A stretch of DNA of 60,240 nt from Dysosmobacter sp. (GTDB taxonomy: Bacteria; Bacillota; Clostridia; Oscillospirales; Oscillospiraceae), in the NCBI GenBank assembly GCA_022778785.1, contig JALFSO010000106.1:1-60240 (forward strand). The letters run 5' to 3'. The notes beneath the pieces are model-generated. The model saw only the letters and a list, made by a program, of their open reading frames with translations, was not told where the DNA came from and ran no database searches. This document shows, piece after piece, positions 34,164 through 44,873 of this stretch. The position numbers and the translations under genes were made by a program. The stretch's first letter is position 1. Each line of letters opens with the position of its first letter.

Positions 34164-34940
34164 CTATTTCGACAGTTCCTCCGGCGGCTGTAAGCTCTTA
34201 TAGAAGTCCAGCGTCCGGAAGCCCCGCTCCAGCTGGGTCTCCGTGAAGGCCTCCGACGCCACGGCCAGCCGGTCCAGAGCCGGGCCCCCCAGCTTGAAGG
34301 AGTACAGCCGCTTGGGGTCGCCGTACAGGATATGCCGCAGGGCCGCCAGGGAGTCCCGGCACAGCGGCAGGGAGCGTCCTGTCTCCCCCGCGCCGCACGT
34401 TTCGCACCGCAGCACGCCCTGCACCACGTCCAGCAGGGGCTTCTCCGGGTCCGGACAGCCGCAGTAGGCGCAGGCGTCCGCCAGCGGCTCATAGCCTGCC
34501 AGACACAGCAGCCGGAACTCGAAGGCCGCCTTGGCCAGCTTCTCCGGCTTTTTCAGCTTGTCCAGGGCGTACAGTCCGTTGAGCAGATGACTCAGCAGGG
34601 CCGCCGCCGGTTCCCCGGGATTGGTCACGCTCTCCGTCAGCTCCGCGAAATAGGTCCCCAGCGCCAGACGGGTCAGGTCCCGCCGCAGCCCGCCGAACAT
34701 CTCGATGGTTGCGCCCTCGTTGGCGTAATGCCAATCCCCTTTCCGGTACAGCGTCCATTCGGAGAACGCCAGCGGCTGGGCGGCGGCGGCAAATTTGCAG
34801 CCCTTCCGCCGGGCGCCCCGGGCGATGACGGAAATTTTGCCCTGTTCAGCGGTCAATAGGGTCAATATTTTGTCCGATTCTTTGGTCTCCGTCTCCCGGA
34901 GGACGACGCCTTTTACAACGATGTACGGCGCGGCGGCCAC
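34164..34940 (-). CDS. recO: DNA repair protein RecO
   Basis: 258 residues. Loads RecA onto SSB-coated single strands and anneals strands in RecFOR recombination. N-terminal OB fold (VVKGVVLRETETKESDKILTLLT), helical middle, and a zinc motif CAYCGCPDP ... LRCETCGAGE. GTG start at 34940 with AGGAGAGGGGG upstream. Same gene order as in Bacillus (era, yqzL, recO). Confidence 0.94.
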   Translation of the reverse strand: MAAAPYIVVKGVVLRETETKESDKILTLLTAEQGKISVIARGARRKGCKFAAAAQPLAFSEWTLYRKGDWHYANEGATIEMFGGLRRDLTRLALGTYFAELTESVTNPGEPAAALLSHLLNGLYALDKLKKPEKLAKAAFEFRLLCLAGYEPLADACAYCGCPDPEKPLLDVVQGVLRCETCGAGETGRSLPLCRDSLAALRHILYGDPKRLYSFKLGGPALDRLAVASEAFTETQLERGFRTLDFYKSLQPPEELSK

Positions 34941-34983
34941 AGTGTTCCCCCTCTCCTATGTAGGGCGGGGCACGGCCCCGCCG

Positions 34984-35091
34984 TCACGCGGACTTCATGC
35001 CGCTCTCCGCCTCCAGCAACTCCCGGTAGAGCAGATAGTACTCCGGCGCCCCGGTGGCGCAGAACAGCGCCCAATACACTTCCGGTCTCAT
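34984..35091 (-). CDS. YqzL-like 35-residue protein
   Basis: The sequence starts MRPEVYWALFCATGAPEYYL and continues LYRELLEAESGMKSA. It has an ideal AAGGAGG eight bases before the ATG. Length, the W-x-x-F-x-x-T-G-x-x-x-x-Y-L-L-Y pattern and position between era and recO all match Bacillus YqzL, a small protein of unknown function. It is below normal gene-calling length and easily missed. Confidence 0.8.
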   Translation of the reverse strand: MRPEVYWALFCATGAPEYYLLYRELLEAESGMKSA

Positions 35092-35194
35092 ATGGCAGAC
35101 CTCCTTACGGGAATAGTCTGCGAAATACGTCGAATTTTATAGCTGGAAAAGTCTCACTGGAAAGCGAACCGGCACCGGCACGGATGTCTCCGTC

Positions 35195-36094
35195 TCAGTT
35201 GTCGTCGTAGCCGAAGCTCCGCACGTAATTGACGTTCTCCCGCCAGTTCTCCTTGACCTTCACCCAGGTCTCCAGATAGACCTTGGTGCCCATGAATTTC
35301 TCCATGTCCTGACGGGCCAGGGTGCTGATCTTCTTCAGCATGGTACCCTGCTTGCCGATGATGATGCCCTTGTGACTGACCTTTTCGCAGTAGATCGTGG
35401 CGTCCACATCGATGACGCCGCTGTCCCGCTCGGAGAATTTGGTGATCTCCACGGCGGTGCCGTGGGGGATCTCCTTGTCCAGGCACAGCAGCAGCTTCTC
35501 CCGCAGGATCTCGCCCATGACCTGCCGCTCCGGCTGGTCGGAGGTCTGTCCGTCCGGGAACAGCTGGGGGCCCTCCACGGCGTATTTGGACAGTTCCTTC
35601 ATCAGATCGTCCAGGCCGCTGCCGGTGTGGGCGGAGATGGGGATGATGGCGTCAAAGCCGTCCCAGGTCTCGTTGTAGGCAGCGATGACCGGCAGCAGTT
35701 CGTCGGGCTTCACGGTGTCGATTTTGTTGACGCACAGGATGCAGGGGATCTTCTCCTCCCGGATGCGGTCGATGAGTGCCTGCTCCGGCCCGCCCACATG
35801 GGCAATGGGCTCCACCAGCAGCAATGCGCAGTCCACGTCGGACAGGCTGGAGGTGACCACCTTCACCATATAGTCCCCCAGGGCAGACTTGGGCTTGTGG
35901 AGACCCGGCGTGTCCATCAGGACATACTGGGTGTCTCCCCGGTTCACCACGCCGCAGATGCGGTTGCGGGTGGTCTGGGCCTTGTTGGAGACAATAGCGA
36001 CTTTTTCGCCCACCAGGGTGTTGGTCAGGCTGGATTTGCCCACGTTGGGCCGGCCGCAGACAGTGACCATGGCAACTTTTTTGATCTCAGACAT
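35195..36094 (-). CDS. era: GTPase Era
   Basis: 299 residues. Essential GTPase for 30S subunit maturation, binding the 3' end of 16S rRNA. G1 GRPNVGKSSL, G3 DTPGLH, G4 NKID, G5 ISAHTG. C-terminal KH domain with GKQGTMLKKIS. ATG 36094 with GAGGATCACC upstream. First gene of the era-yqzL-recO-(unknown)-mutS2 series. Confidence 0.97.
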   Translation of the reverse strand: MSEIKKVAMVTVCGRPNVGKSSLTNTLVGEKVAIVSNKAQTTRNRICGVVNRGDTQYVLMDTPGLHKPKSALGDYMVKVVTSSLSDVDCALLLVEPIAHVGGPEQALIDRIREEKIPCILCVNKIDTVKPDELLPVIAAYNETWDGFDAIIPISAHTGSGLDDLMKELSKYAVEGPQLFPDGQTSDQPERQVMGEILREKLLLCLDKEIPHGTAVEITKFSERDSGVIDVDATIYCEKVSHKGIIIGKQGTMLKKISTLARQDMEKFMGTKVYLETWVKVKENWRENVNYVRSFGYDDN

Positions 36095-36235
36095 AACAGG
36101 TGATCCTCAACTTTCTTCTCATTTGAGCAATTGATTGTTTGCGGCATCCGCCGCGGGAATACATGTTTGTTTATAGACCCATAAAGGGTCATGGCGGTTG
36201 TCCTGCCCGGGAATGCTTTCCCGCGGAGCACGGGA

Positions 36236-36255
36236 GTGCCGGGGAAGCCCGGCAC
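36236..36255 (-). terminator. terminator of uvrA
   Basis: Perfect 8-bp stem GTGCCGGG / CCCGGCAC with loop GAAG directly after the uvrA stop. A second small stem follows. No clear T-run. Confidence 0.55.
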
Positions 36256-36256
36256 G

Positions 36257-39085
36257 TCACCGCTCCAGCACCTTTTTCAGATACTGTCCGGTGTAACTCT
36301 CCCCACAGGCGGCCACGGTCTCCGGGGTTCCGGCGCAGACGATGTTTCCGCCGCCGTCGCCGCCCTCCGGTCCCAGGTCGATAAGCCAGTCGGCGCACTT
36401 GATGACGTCCAGATTGTGCTCAATGACCACTACGGTATTCCCCGCGTCCACCAGCCGCTGGAGCACTTCCAGCAGCTTCTTCACGTCCTCGGCGTGGAGG
36501 CCGGTGGTGGGCTCGTCCAGAATATAGATGGTACCGCCGGTGGCCTGCTTGCTCAGTTCCGTGGCCAGCTTTACCCGCTGGGCCTCGCCGCCGGACAGCT
36601 CCGTGGAGGACTGGCCCAGCTTTACATAGCCCAGGCCCACGTCGCACAGCGTCCGGATCTTGTTGGCGATCTTGGGGATGCTCTGGAAGAAGTCCGCCGC
36701 CTGCTCCGCCGTCATGTCCAGCACCTCGGCGATGTTCTTCCCCTTGTAGCGGACCTCCAGGGTCTCCCGGTTGTACCGGCTGCCCTTGCACACCTCACAG
36801 GGCACGAAGATGTCCGGCAGGAAGTGCATCTCGATCTTGATGAGGCCGTCGCCGGAGCAGGCCTCACAGCGGCCGCCCCGGACGTTGAAGGAGAACCGTC
36901 CCGGTCCGTAGCCCCGGCTCTTGGCCTCCTGGGTCTGGGCGAACAGGGTGCGGATGTCGTCAAACACGCCGGTGTACGTGGCGGGATTGGACCGTGGCGT
37001 CCTGCCGATGGGGCTCTGGTCGATGCCCACCACCTTGTCCAAATATTCCAGGCCGTCCATGCGGGTGAACTTACCGGGCCGGACCTTCATCCGGTTCAGG
37101 GTCGCCCCCAGCTTTTTGAACAGTATCTCGTTCACCAGAGAGGACTTTCCGCTGCCGGACACGCCGGTAACCACGGTGAAGGTCCCCAGCGGGAACTGCA
37201 CGGTGATGTTTTTCAGATTGTTCTCACGGGCTCCCACCACGGTGAGGAACTTCCCGTTGCCGGCGCGCCGCTCTTTGGGCACTTCAATGCGCCGGGTGCC
37301 CGCCAGATACTGGCCGGTGATGGAGTCGGGGTTGGCCATGACCTCCTCCGGCGTGCCGGCGGCCACCACCTGACCGCCGTGGACGCCGGCGCCGGGGCCG
37401 ATGTCGATGAGATAGTCCGCCGCCCGCATGGTGTCCTCGTCGTGCTCCACCACCAAAACGGTGTTGCCCAGATCCCGCAGGCGCTTCAGGGTGTCCAGCA
37501 GCTTGTCGTTATCCCGCTGGTGGAGGCCGATGGAGGGTTCGTCCAGAATATACAGCACCCCCATCAGGGAGGAGCCGATCTGGGTGGCCAGCCGGATCCG
37601 CTGGCTCTCGCCGCCGGACAGCGTGGCGGCGGACCGGCTGAGGGTCAGATACCCCAGTCCCACGGACTGCAAAAAGCCCAGCCGGTTCCGGATCTCCTTC
37701 AGGATGCGGTCGGCAATGAGCATCTGCTGGTTCGTCAGCTTCAGGCCGTTGACCACGTTCAGCTCGTCCACCACGGACAGCTCCGTGAAGGCGTGGATGT
37801 CCATGTCCCCCACCGTCACCGCCAGGGACTCCTTCCGCAGGCGGCGGCCCTTGCAGGCGGGGCAGGGGCAGTTGGACATGGTCTCCTCCAGTTCCCGCTT
37901 GGAGGCGTCGCTCTGGGTCTCCAGATACCGCCGCTCCAGATTGTTGCAGATGCCCTCAAAGGTCTGATACAGCACGCCCTTGCCCCGGGGCTGGTCATAT
38001 TTCAGCTCCAGCTTCTCGTCTCCGGTGCCGCAGAGGATGATGTCCCGCACCTCCTCCGACAGCTCCTTCCAGGGCGTGGACAGAGAGAAGTGATATTTCT
38101 TGGCCAGGGCATCGAAGTACATCCGAGAGATGCCGTCGCCGCGGATATTGTTCCAGCCGCTGGCCTGGATGGCCCCCTCCAGAATGGACAGATTCTTGTC
38201 CGGGATCACCAGATCCGGGTCCACTTTCTGCTGGAAGCCCAGGCCCGTGCAGGTGGGGCAGGCGCCGAAGGGATTGTTGAAGGAGAACATCCGTGGCGTC
38301 AACTCCTCGATGGAGATACCGCAGTCCTCGCAGGCATAGTTCTGGGAGAACATCAGATCCTGCTCCTCCCGCAGGAGGTTCACCACCACGATGCCCCCCG
38401 CCAGGGCGGAGGCCGTCTCCACGCTGTCCGTCAGCCGCTGGCGGATGTCGGGCCGGATGATGAGCCGGTCCACGATGATCTCGATGCTGTGCTTTTTGTT
38501 CTTCTCCAGCTTGATCTCCTCGTCCAGCTCATAGAGGGAGCCGTCCACCCGAACACGGACATAGCCGGACTTCCGGGCGTTCTCGAAGACCTTGGCGTAC
38601 TCGCCCTTCTTCCCCCGGATCACCGGGGCCATGACCTGAATGCGGGTGCCCTCCGGCAAAGCCAGCACCTGGTCGATGATCTGGTCAATGGTCTGCTGGC
38701 GGATCTCTTTGCCGCACTTGGGACAGTGGGGCGTGCCCACTCTGGCCCACAGCAGACGGAGGTAGTCGTAGATCTCCGTCACCGTGCCCACAGTGGAGCG
38801 GGGGTTCTTGCTGGTGGTCTTCTGGTCGATGGAGATGGCCGGAGAGAGGCCGTCGATATAGTCCACGTCCGGCTTGTCCATCTGTCCCAGGAACATCCGG
38901 GCATAGGAGGACAGGGACTCCACATACCGCCGCTGCCCCTCGGCGTAGATGGTATCGAAGGCCAGAGAGGACTTGCCGGACCCGCTGAGTCCCGTCAGCA
39001 CCACCAGCTTGTCCCGCGGGATGGTGACGTCGATGTTTTTCAGGTTGTTGGCTCTGGCGCCTTTGACGACGATTTTGTCTTGCAT
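36257..39085 (-). CDS. uvrA: excinuclease ABC subunit A
   Basis: 942 residues, the damage-sensing ATPase of nucleotide excision repair, working with UvrB (uvrB is 2.4 kb upstream). Two ABC ATPases: Walker [15 protein letters not shown] (about 31) and [14 protein letters not shown] (about 640). Zinc modules include [25 protein letters not shown] and CEACSGDG. Signatures [14 protein letters not shown] and [17 protein letters not shown] 39085 preceded by AAAAGGAG with a long 12-base spacing. No LexA box seen close to it; it appears to be transcribed with the genes upstream. Confidence 0.97.
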   Translation of the reverse strand: MQDKIVVKGARANNLKNIDVTIPRDKLVVLTGLSGSGKSSLAFDTIYAEGQRRYVESLSSYARMFLGQMDKPDVDYIDGLSPAISIDQKTTSKNPRSTVGTVTEIYDYLRLLWARVGTPHCPKCGKEIRQQTIDQIIDQVLALPEGTRIQVMAPVIRGKKGEYAKVFENARKSGYVRVRVDGSLYELDEEIKLEKNKKHSIEIIVDRLIIRPDIRQRLTDSVETASALAGGIVVVNLLREEQDLMFSQNYACEDCGISIEELTPRMFSFNNPFGACPTCTGLGFQQKVDPDLVIPDKNLSILEGAIQASGWNNIRGDGISRMYFDALAKKYHFSLSTPWKELSEEVRDIILCGTGDEKLELKYDQPRGKGVLYQTFEGICNNLERRYLETQSDASKRELEETMSNCPCPACKGRRLRKESLAVTVGDMDIHAFTELSVVDELNVVNGLKLTNQQMLIADRILKEIRNRLGFLQSVGLGYLTLSRSAATLSGGESQRIRLATQIGSSLMGVLYILDEPSIGLHQRDNDKLLDTLKRLRDLGNTVLVVEHDEDTMRAADYLIDIGPGAGVHGGQVVAAGTPEEVMANPDSITGQYLAGTRRIEVPKERRAGNGKFLTVVGARENNLKNITVQFPLGTFTVVTGVSGSGKSSLVNEILFKKLGATLNRMKVRPGKFTRMDGLEYLDKVVGIDQSPIGRTPRSNPATYTGVFDDIRTLFAQTQEAKSRGYGPGRFSFNVRGGRCEACSGDGLIKIEMHFLPDIFVPCEVCKGSRYNRETLEVRYKGKNIAEVLDMTAEQAADFFQSIPKIANKIRTLCDVGLGYVKLGQSSTELSGGEAQRVKLATELSKQATGGTIYILDEPTTGLHAEDVKKLLEVLQRLVDAGNTVVVIEHNLDVIKCADWLIDLGPEGGDGGGNIVCAGTPETVAACGESYTGQYLKKVLER

Positions 39086-39128
39086 GGATGTTGTTTTCTC
39101 CTTTTCAGGTCTGCATAGGCGAATTTGC

Positions 39129-39542
39129 TCATGCCAGCTCCAGCGCCGACAGGCAGGCCTTCACCGCCTTTTCCGCCGTGCGCTGGTTGATCAGTCCCTC
39201 TTTTGCCCAGGCGCTGATCTCAAGGGCATCCTCACGGAAGCACAGTTCCACGGCGGCAGGATTCCGGTTCTGGAAGCCGCTGCCCACCAGCAGGACCATA
39301 TGATCCCGCTCCTTCAGGACGCATTCCGTACACAGCCCCCGCAGCTTCTCCCACGCTGTCTCACACAGCGCCTTCTTCGCTTTGACGAACACGCTCTTTC
39401 CCGACATCCTGCATTTGCGGTAGCTCTTTACCGCTGGATTGTCCTCTATCCACCGGGAGTCCGCATCCGCTCCTCCCGCGGTCCGGAGCTGTGTCTCAAA
39501 GGCCTCTTCCAAAATCCGCTTTGCCTCTGTCTCCTGCATCAT
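39129..39542 (-). CDS. hypothetical protein coupled to ybaK
   Basis: 137 residues, soluble, lysine/glutamate-rich, with several cysteines ([20 protein letters not shown]). Its ATG overlaps the ybaK stop (ATGA), so translation is coupled. uvrA starts 43 bp after its end. No domain recognised. The pattern [16 protein letters not shown] is basic and could contact nucleic acid, but that is speculative. Confidence 0.7.
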   Translation of the reverse strand: MMQETEAKRILEEAFETQLRTAGGADADSRWIEDNPAVKSYRKCRMSGKSVFVKAKKALCETAWEKLRGLCTECVLKERDHMVLLVGSGFQNRNPAAVELCFREDALEISAWAKEGLINQRTAEKAVKACLSALELA

Positions 39543-40048
39543 GCCTTTTCCTCCGTAATGATATCCGCCGTCCCGGCGCGCAGAAGCTCCAGCAGCGCCT
39601 TGGGCGCCAGCTCCACCTGGGCGCCGATCTTTCCGCCGGAAATGAACACGGTCTCATAGTCCGTCACTGTCTTGTGGAACACCGTGGGATACTGCTTCTT
39701 CATACCGATGGGGCTGCATCCGCCCCGGATATAGCCGGTGACGGCGTTGATCTCCGCCACGTGGAGCAGCTCGATGGACTTCTCCCCCACCGCCCGGGCG
39801 GCTTTCTTCAGATCCAGGTTCTCCGCCACCGGCACCTCAAACACGTAGACGCCCTTGGACGCGCCCCGGGCCACCAGTGTCTTGAAGCCCCGGGCCGGGT
39901 CCTGTCCCAGCGCCCGGGCCACATGGACACCGTACTCCCGGGTACCCTCCGGCCCCTCGCTGTCGTCATAGAACCGGGCCGTGTAGGGAATCTTCCTCTG
40001 GTCCAGGATCCGCATGACATTTGTCTTTTCTTCCTTATGCTTTGCCAT
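39539..40048 (-). CDS. ybaK: Cys-tRNA(Pro)/aminoacyl-tRNA deacylase YbaK/EbsC
   Basis: 169 residues. Removes mischarged Cys from tRNA(Pro). The YbaK fold shows FKTLVARG, LDLKKAARAVGEKSIELL, GYIRGGCSPIGMKKQYPT and ISGGKIGAQVELAP. The conserved lysine (FKTL) and GGCSPIG loop support the assignment. ATG 40048 is preceded by GAGGTGAG; an in-frame GTG at 40057 falls inside that site. Lies five bases downstream of the EamA gene. Confidence 0.93.
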   Translation of the reverse strand: MAKHKEEKTNVMRILDQRKIPYTARFYDDSEGPEGTREYGVHVARALGQDPARGFKTLVARGASKGVYVFEVPVAENLDLKKAARAVGEKSIELLHVAEINAVTGYIRGGCSPIGMKKQYPTVFHKTVTDYETVFISGGKIGAQVELAPKALLELLRAGTADIITEEKA

Positions 40049-40053
40049 TGATC

Positions 40054-40932
40054 TCACCTCAAAATGATAACGCCCGCCAGTACCAGGGCGATGCCCGCGG
40101 CGGTCAGAAGCCCCATGGGCTCCCCGAACACCAGCACCCCCGCCAGGGAGGCTACCACTGGCTCCAGGCTGGCCATGATGGAGGCCCGTCCGGATTCCAC
40201 CTGGCTGAGCCCTTTTGTATACAGGATGTAAGGCAGCACTGTGGAGAATACCACCAGTCCCGCCGCCGTCAGCCAGGCGGAGGGCGTCAGCGCCGCCAGT
40301 TCGGCGGGCCGCAGAAACACCAGGGACGCCGGCCCTGCGAACAGGAAGGTCCAGACCGTCACAGTCATGGAGTCGTAGTGGGCCAGGGCGTACCGCCCGA
40401 AGATGCTGTACAGGGCATAGAAGAAGCCTGCGCCCAGTCCCAGCAAGATACCTGTAGCGGTGACGGTCAGGTCCTCAGAGAACAGGCCGCACACGCAGGC
40501 GCAGCCCACCAGCGTCAGTCCCAGGGCGGTCAGCTTCTTTCCGGTGACCGGCTCCTTCCAGAGAATGGCGGACAGGATCACCACAAAGGACGGCGCGGTG
40601 TACAGCAGAACAGAGGCCACCGCCAGGGAACAGATCTTCTGGCAGGAGAAATAGCACGCGGTGAACAGCACCACACTGATGACGCCGGTGCCGAAGAAGT
40701 ATTTCAGATGCTCCCGCCGCACCCGGAACACGTTCCGGTCTTTCACGGTGAAGATGGCCGACAGCAGAAGCATTCCGCCCAAATTCCGCACCGTCACGAT
40801 GGTGGTGGGCGACAGGCCCGACGCCAGCAGCCGCCGGTTCCACAGTCCGATGACGCCCCACAGCGCGGCGGCCGCCAGGATGCAGGCGCAGGCGCCGCCG
40901 CTTTTCTTCCGTTCCTTGATAGTCTCCTCCAT
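40054..40932 (-). CDS. EamA/DMT superfamily transporter
   Basis: 292 residues, ten membrane helices in two EamA repeats (LAAAALWGVIGLWNRRLLASGLSP and TGILLGLGAGFFYALYSIFGRYAL). Exports small metabolites or amino acids in known relatives. ATG 40932 with AGAGGAG upstream; a frame extending to 41253 is spurious because it overlaps yjbR. Substrate unknown. Confidence 0.92.
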   Translation of the reverse strand: MEETIKERKKSGGACACILAAAALWGVIGLWNRRLLASGLSPTTIVTVRNLGGMLLLSAIFTVKDRNVFRVRREHLKYFFGTGVISVVLFTACYFSCQKICSLAVASVLLYTAPSFVVILSAILWKEPVTGKKLTALGLTLVGCACVCGLFSEDLTVTATGILLGLGAGFFYALYSIFGRYALAHYDSMTVTVWTFLFAGPASLVFLRPAELAALTPSAWLTAAGLVVFSTVLPYILYTKGLSQVESGRASIMASLEPVVASLAGVLVFGEPMGLLTAAGIALVLAGVIILR

Positions 40933-40943
40933 ATGAACTCCTC

Positions 40944-41321
40944 TCAGTCTCCCAGGATCTCCCGCTGCACATACTTGGGCAGCTTTTCCAGCACCAGCCG
41001 GTGGGATTCCCCACACAGCGCCCGCAGCGTCTCCTCCGGCAGCTCCCCGTCCAGCAGGCAGGCGATCCAGTTCCGTTTGTCCGTGTAAAAGCCCGGCAGG
41101 ATCTCCGGATGCGCCGCCCGCAGCAGCTCCGCCCTGTCCGGCCGGCATTTCAGATTCACCAGATCGTGCCCGCCGTAGATCTTGTGTTCCGGCCCCGGCG
41201 AACAGACGGCGGCAAACAGCTTGTCCCGGATCGTATACCGGAACCACTGCCACTCAGGCTTGTAATCCTTCTCCGCCCCGGGCAGGGACAGGAGATATTC
41301 GTCCAGCCAGTCGTATTTCAT
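40944..41321 (-). CDS. MmcQ/YjbR family protein
   Basis: 125 residues. YjbR-like CyaY fold protein: start WLDEYLLSLPGAEKDYKPEW, then KIYGGHDLVNLKCRPDRAELL and FYTDKRNWIACLLDG. Often annotated as DNA-binding, but the biochemical role is unclear. ATG 41321 with AAGGAG at eight bases. First gene of the yjbR-eamA-ybaK-(unknown)-uvrA series. Confidence 0.9.
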   Translation of the reverse strand: MKYDWLDEYLLSLPGAEKDYKPEWQWFRYTIRDKLFAAVCSPGPEHKIYGGHDLVNLKCRPDRAELLRAAHPEILPGFYTDKRNWIACLLDGELPEETLRALCGESHRLVLEKLPKYVQREILGD

Positions 41322-41373
41322 AGGACATTCTCCTTATAATAACAGTCCGCCGCCGCGTCGCCGCAAACTCTCT

Positions 41374-41460
41374 CATTTCGCTGCGGCTCCTTTTCTCACG
41401 CGACCCGCTTCGCTGGGCTCGCGCGGGAGCCCTGTTTTGCTGATCCCGACAGCGGAAATG
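41374..41460. repeat. nested inverted repeat between uvrB and yjbR
   Basis: Outer arms CATTTCGCTG (41374-41383) and CAGCGGAAATG (41450-41460) with one bulge; middle arms GGCTCC (41385-41390) and GGAGCC (41426-41431); inner arms CGCGA-CCC and GGG-c-TCGCG around GCTTCGCT. It directly follows the uvrB stop and may act as a terminator or an RNA processing structure. Confidence 0.5.
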
Positions 41461-41468
41461 AAAGAGGC

Positions 41469-43442
<1,974 letters not shown>

Positions 43443-43517
43443 AGTCACTCCTCCAGCACACAGGAAATGGCGGGCAGGCCGTCCGGGCCTGTCCGCGGGA
43501 CCGTCTCTCCGCTCTCT

Positions 43518-43556
43518 ATCTTACTATGATCGTTGCAGGATTGCAACATCTGTTCG
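43518..43556 (-). promoter_or_regulatory. uvrB promoter with LexA (SOS) box
   Basis: Minus strand CGAACAGATGTTGC (43543-43556) matches the Firmicutes LexA box CGAACRNRYGTTYG at 12 of 14 positions. It overlaps the -35 TTGCAA (43541-43546), which is 17 bp from TAAGAT (43518-43523). uvrB is a standard SOS gene, which supports the site. Confidence 0.75.
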
Positions 43557-43573
43557 ATTTTTCTTCCGGCGTA

Positions 43574-44251
43574 TTACCGCATCAGCATCCCTGAATCGGC
43601 CATGGAGACGAAGTCCCCGTCCGCCACGATGATATGGTCCAGCAGCCGGACGCCGATGGCGGACAGCGCTCTCTGGGCCTGGTCGGTGGCGGTATAGTCC
43701 TCCGGCGAGGGCAGGGCGATGCCGCTGGGGTGGTTGTGGGACAGCACCACGCCGCTGGCGGCGGTCAGCAGGGCGCACTCCACCAGTTTGCGGATATTCA
43801 GACCGGCGCTGGCGGTGTCGCCCTCGCCGATGCGCTTACAGGCCAGAAGCTTTCCCTTCCGGTCGATGCATAACGCGTAGATGACCTCCGCCGTCTCGCC
43901 GGAGAAGCGCTCGATCAGATAGTTCCCCGTCTCCTCGGTGGTATTCAGGATCACGTCCCGTCCGCCGCCGCTGAGCTTCGCCTTCTGGCAGACCGCCGGA
44001 ACCAGCTTCAGAAAGACCGCCGCGCTCTCGCCGATGCCCTCCGCCTTCATCAGATCCTCCACCGGCGCGTTGAACACGGCGGAGAGGGAGCCGTACCGCT
44101 CCAGCAGCAGATGGGCGGTCTCGTTGGTGTCCTTCCGGGGGATGGCGTAGAACAGCAGAAGCTCCAGCGCCTCATGGTCGGCGAAGTGCTCCAGGCCGCC
44201 GCTGAGAAACCGCTGACGCATCTTCTCCCGGTGCCCGTCGTGGATGCCCAT
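43574..44251 (-). CDS. radC: RadC/JAB domain protein
   Basis: 225 residues. N-terminal helix-hairpin-helix-like part (ALELLLFYAIPRKDTNETAH, KAEGIGESAAVFLKL) and C-terminal JAMM metalloprotease-like fold with SHNHPSGIALPSPED (H-x-H...D). The in vivo role of RadC is unresolved despite the repair-related name. ATG 44251 preceded by GGGGAGAGG; the promoter is extended -10 at 44297-44302. Confidence 0.94.
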   Translation of the reverse strand: MGIHDGHREKMRQRFLSGGLEHFADHEALELLLFYAIPRKDTNETAHLLLERYGSLSAVFNAPVEDLMKAEGIGESAAVFLKLVPAVCQKAKLSGGGRDVILNTTEETGNYLIERFSGETAEVIYALCIDRKGKLLACKRIGEGDTASAGLNIRKLVECALLTAASGVVLSHNHPSGIALPSPEDYTATDQAQRALSAIGVRLLDHIIVADGDFVSMADSGMLMR

Positions 44252-44296
44252 ACCCCTCTCCCCTTTCCGCCCGGCCGCTGATGACCGGAATATAGT

Positions 44297-44326
44297 ATTA
44301 TACCATTTCTCCCTGCTGCCCGGCAA
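44297..44326 (-). promoter_or_regulatory. promoter of radC
   Basis: Minus strand TTGCCG (44321-44326), 18-bp spacer ending TGG, perfect -10 TATAAT (44297-44302). Confidence 0.65.
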
Positions 44327-44371
44327 GTATCTCTTTTGTCCATGTCCCATGCGGAATCGCACTGACGCAGA

Positions 44372-44401
44372 GGAGCCCGGCGCCTGTCGGCGCCGGGCTC
44401 C
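44372..44401 (-). terminator. terminator of the HPr-like gene
   Basis: Perfect 13-bp stem GGAGCCCGGCGCC / GGCGCCGGGCTCC with loop TGTC, ten bases after the stop codon. Little T-run. Confidence 0.7.
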
Positions 44402-44411
44402 CTCCGGGCAG

Positions 44412-44633
44412 TCATGCCATTTTTTCCACCAGTCTGCTGAAGGACCGGGGATTCACATCGTCCTCCGCCACAACACGGGCCTTTTTGCCCACCAGGGCGT
44501 ACAGCCCCAGCAGGGAACGGGCGTCCAGCATCACTGTGTCGGTACTCAGCCACACCTCATAGGGCATCCGGCTGGCCAGTTCGCTGATCCGGCGCACCTG
44601 ATCCCTGCTGGTGATATCGATAGTCTTGGTCAT
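44412..44633 (-). CDS. HPr-like protein without the phospho-histidine
   Basis: 73 residues. The C-terminal part DARSLLGLYALVGKKARVVAE matches the HPr fold around the regulatory-serine region (K-S-I-M-G-V-M-S-L in true HPr). The N-terminal G-L-H-A-R-P-A active loop is absent: the equivalent stretch reads ITSRDQVRRISELASRMPYE, without histidine. It therefore cannot work as a PTS phosphocarrier and may be a regulatory or structural relative. ATG 44633 with GGAAGTGA upstream; strong promoter at 44689-44717. Confidence 0.8.
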   Translation of the reverse strand: MTKTIDITSRDQVRRISELASRMPYEVWLSTDTVMLDARSLLGLYALVGKKARVVAEDDVNPRSFSRLVEKMA

Positions 44634-44688
44634 ACAATCACTTCCTGCATTTTGCGGAACGCGCTCCGGCGCCCCTGAGTTCGCCCAT

Positions 44689-44717
44689 ATTCTAGCAGTG
44701 CACCCCTCCGGCGTCAA
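44689..44717 (-). promoter_or_regulatory. promoter of the HPr-like gene
   Basis: Minus strand TTGACG (44712-44717), 17-bp spacer ending TGC, TAGAAT (44689-44694): 5/6 matches at both boxes plus the TGn extension. Confidence 0.75.
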
Positions 44718-44817
44718 CGATATATTTTATCAGATTTATTAAAAGTAATCGTTTTCTTTTTGTGCATATTATAATTTTGTTCGCCAATAAATCCCGCTTT
44801 ACAGATTCTCTCGGAGC

Positions 44818-44845
44818 AAAAAACGCAGGCCCTGCCGGGCCTGTG
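44818..44845 (-). terminator. terminator of the DUF2461 gene
   Basis: Stem ACGCAGGCCC / GGGCCTGTGT with loop TGCC (one G-T pair), followed on the minus strand by six T. Strong intrinsic terminator. Confidence 0.85.
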
Positions 44846-44873
44846 TCTGCATATGGTGAGGCGTTCGGCCGGC

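Noticed and set aside
36191-39118. Long plus-strand frame opposite uvrA (about 975 codons)
   Set aside because: Antisense shadow of uvrA, whose motifs are complete. The same holds for long minus-strand frames opposite the Na/Pi transporter (26533-28464) and opposite the aroC-aroQ genes (55370-58006).
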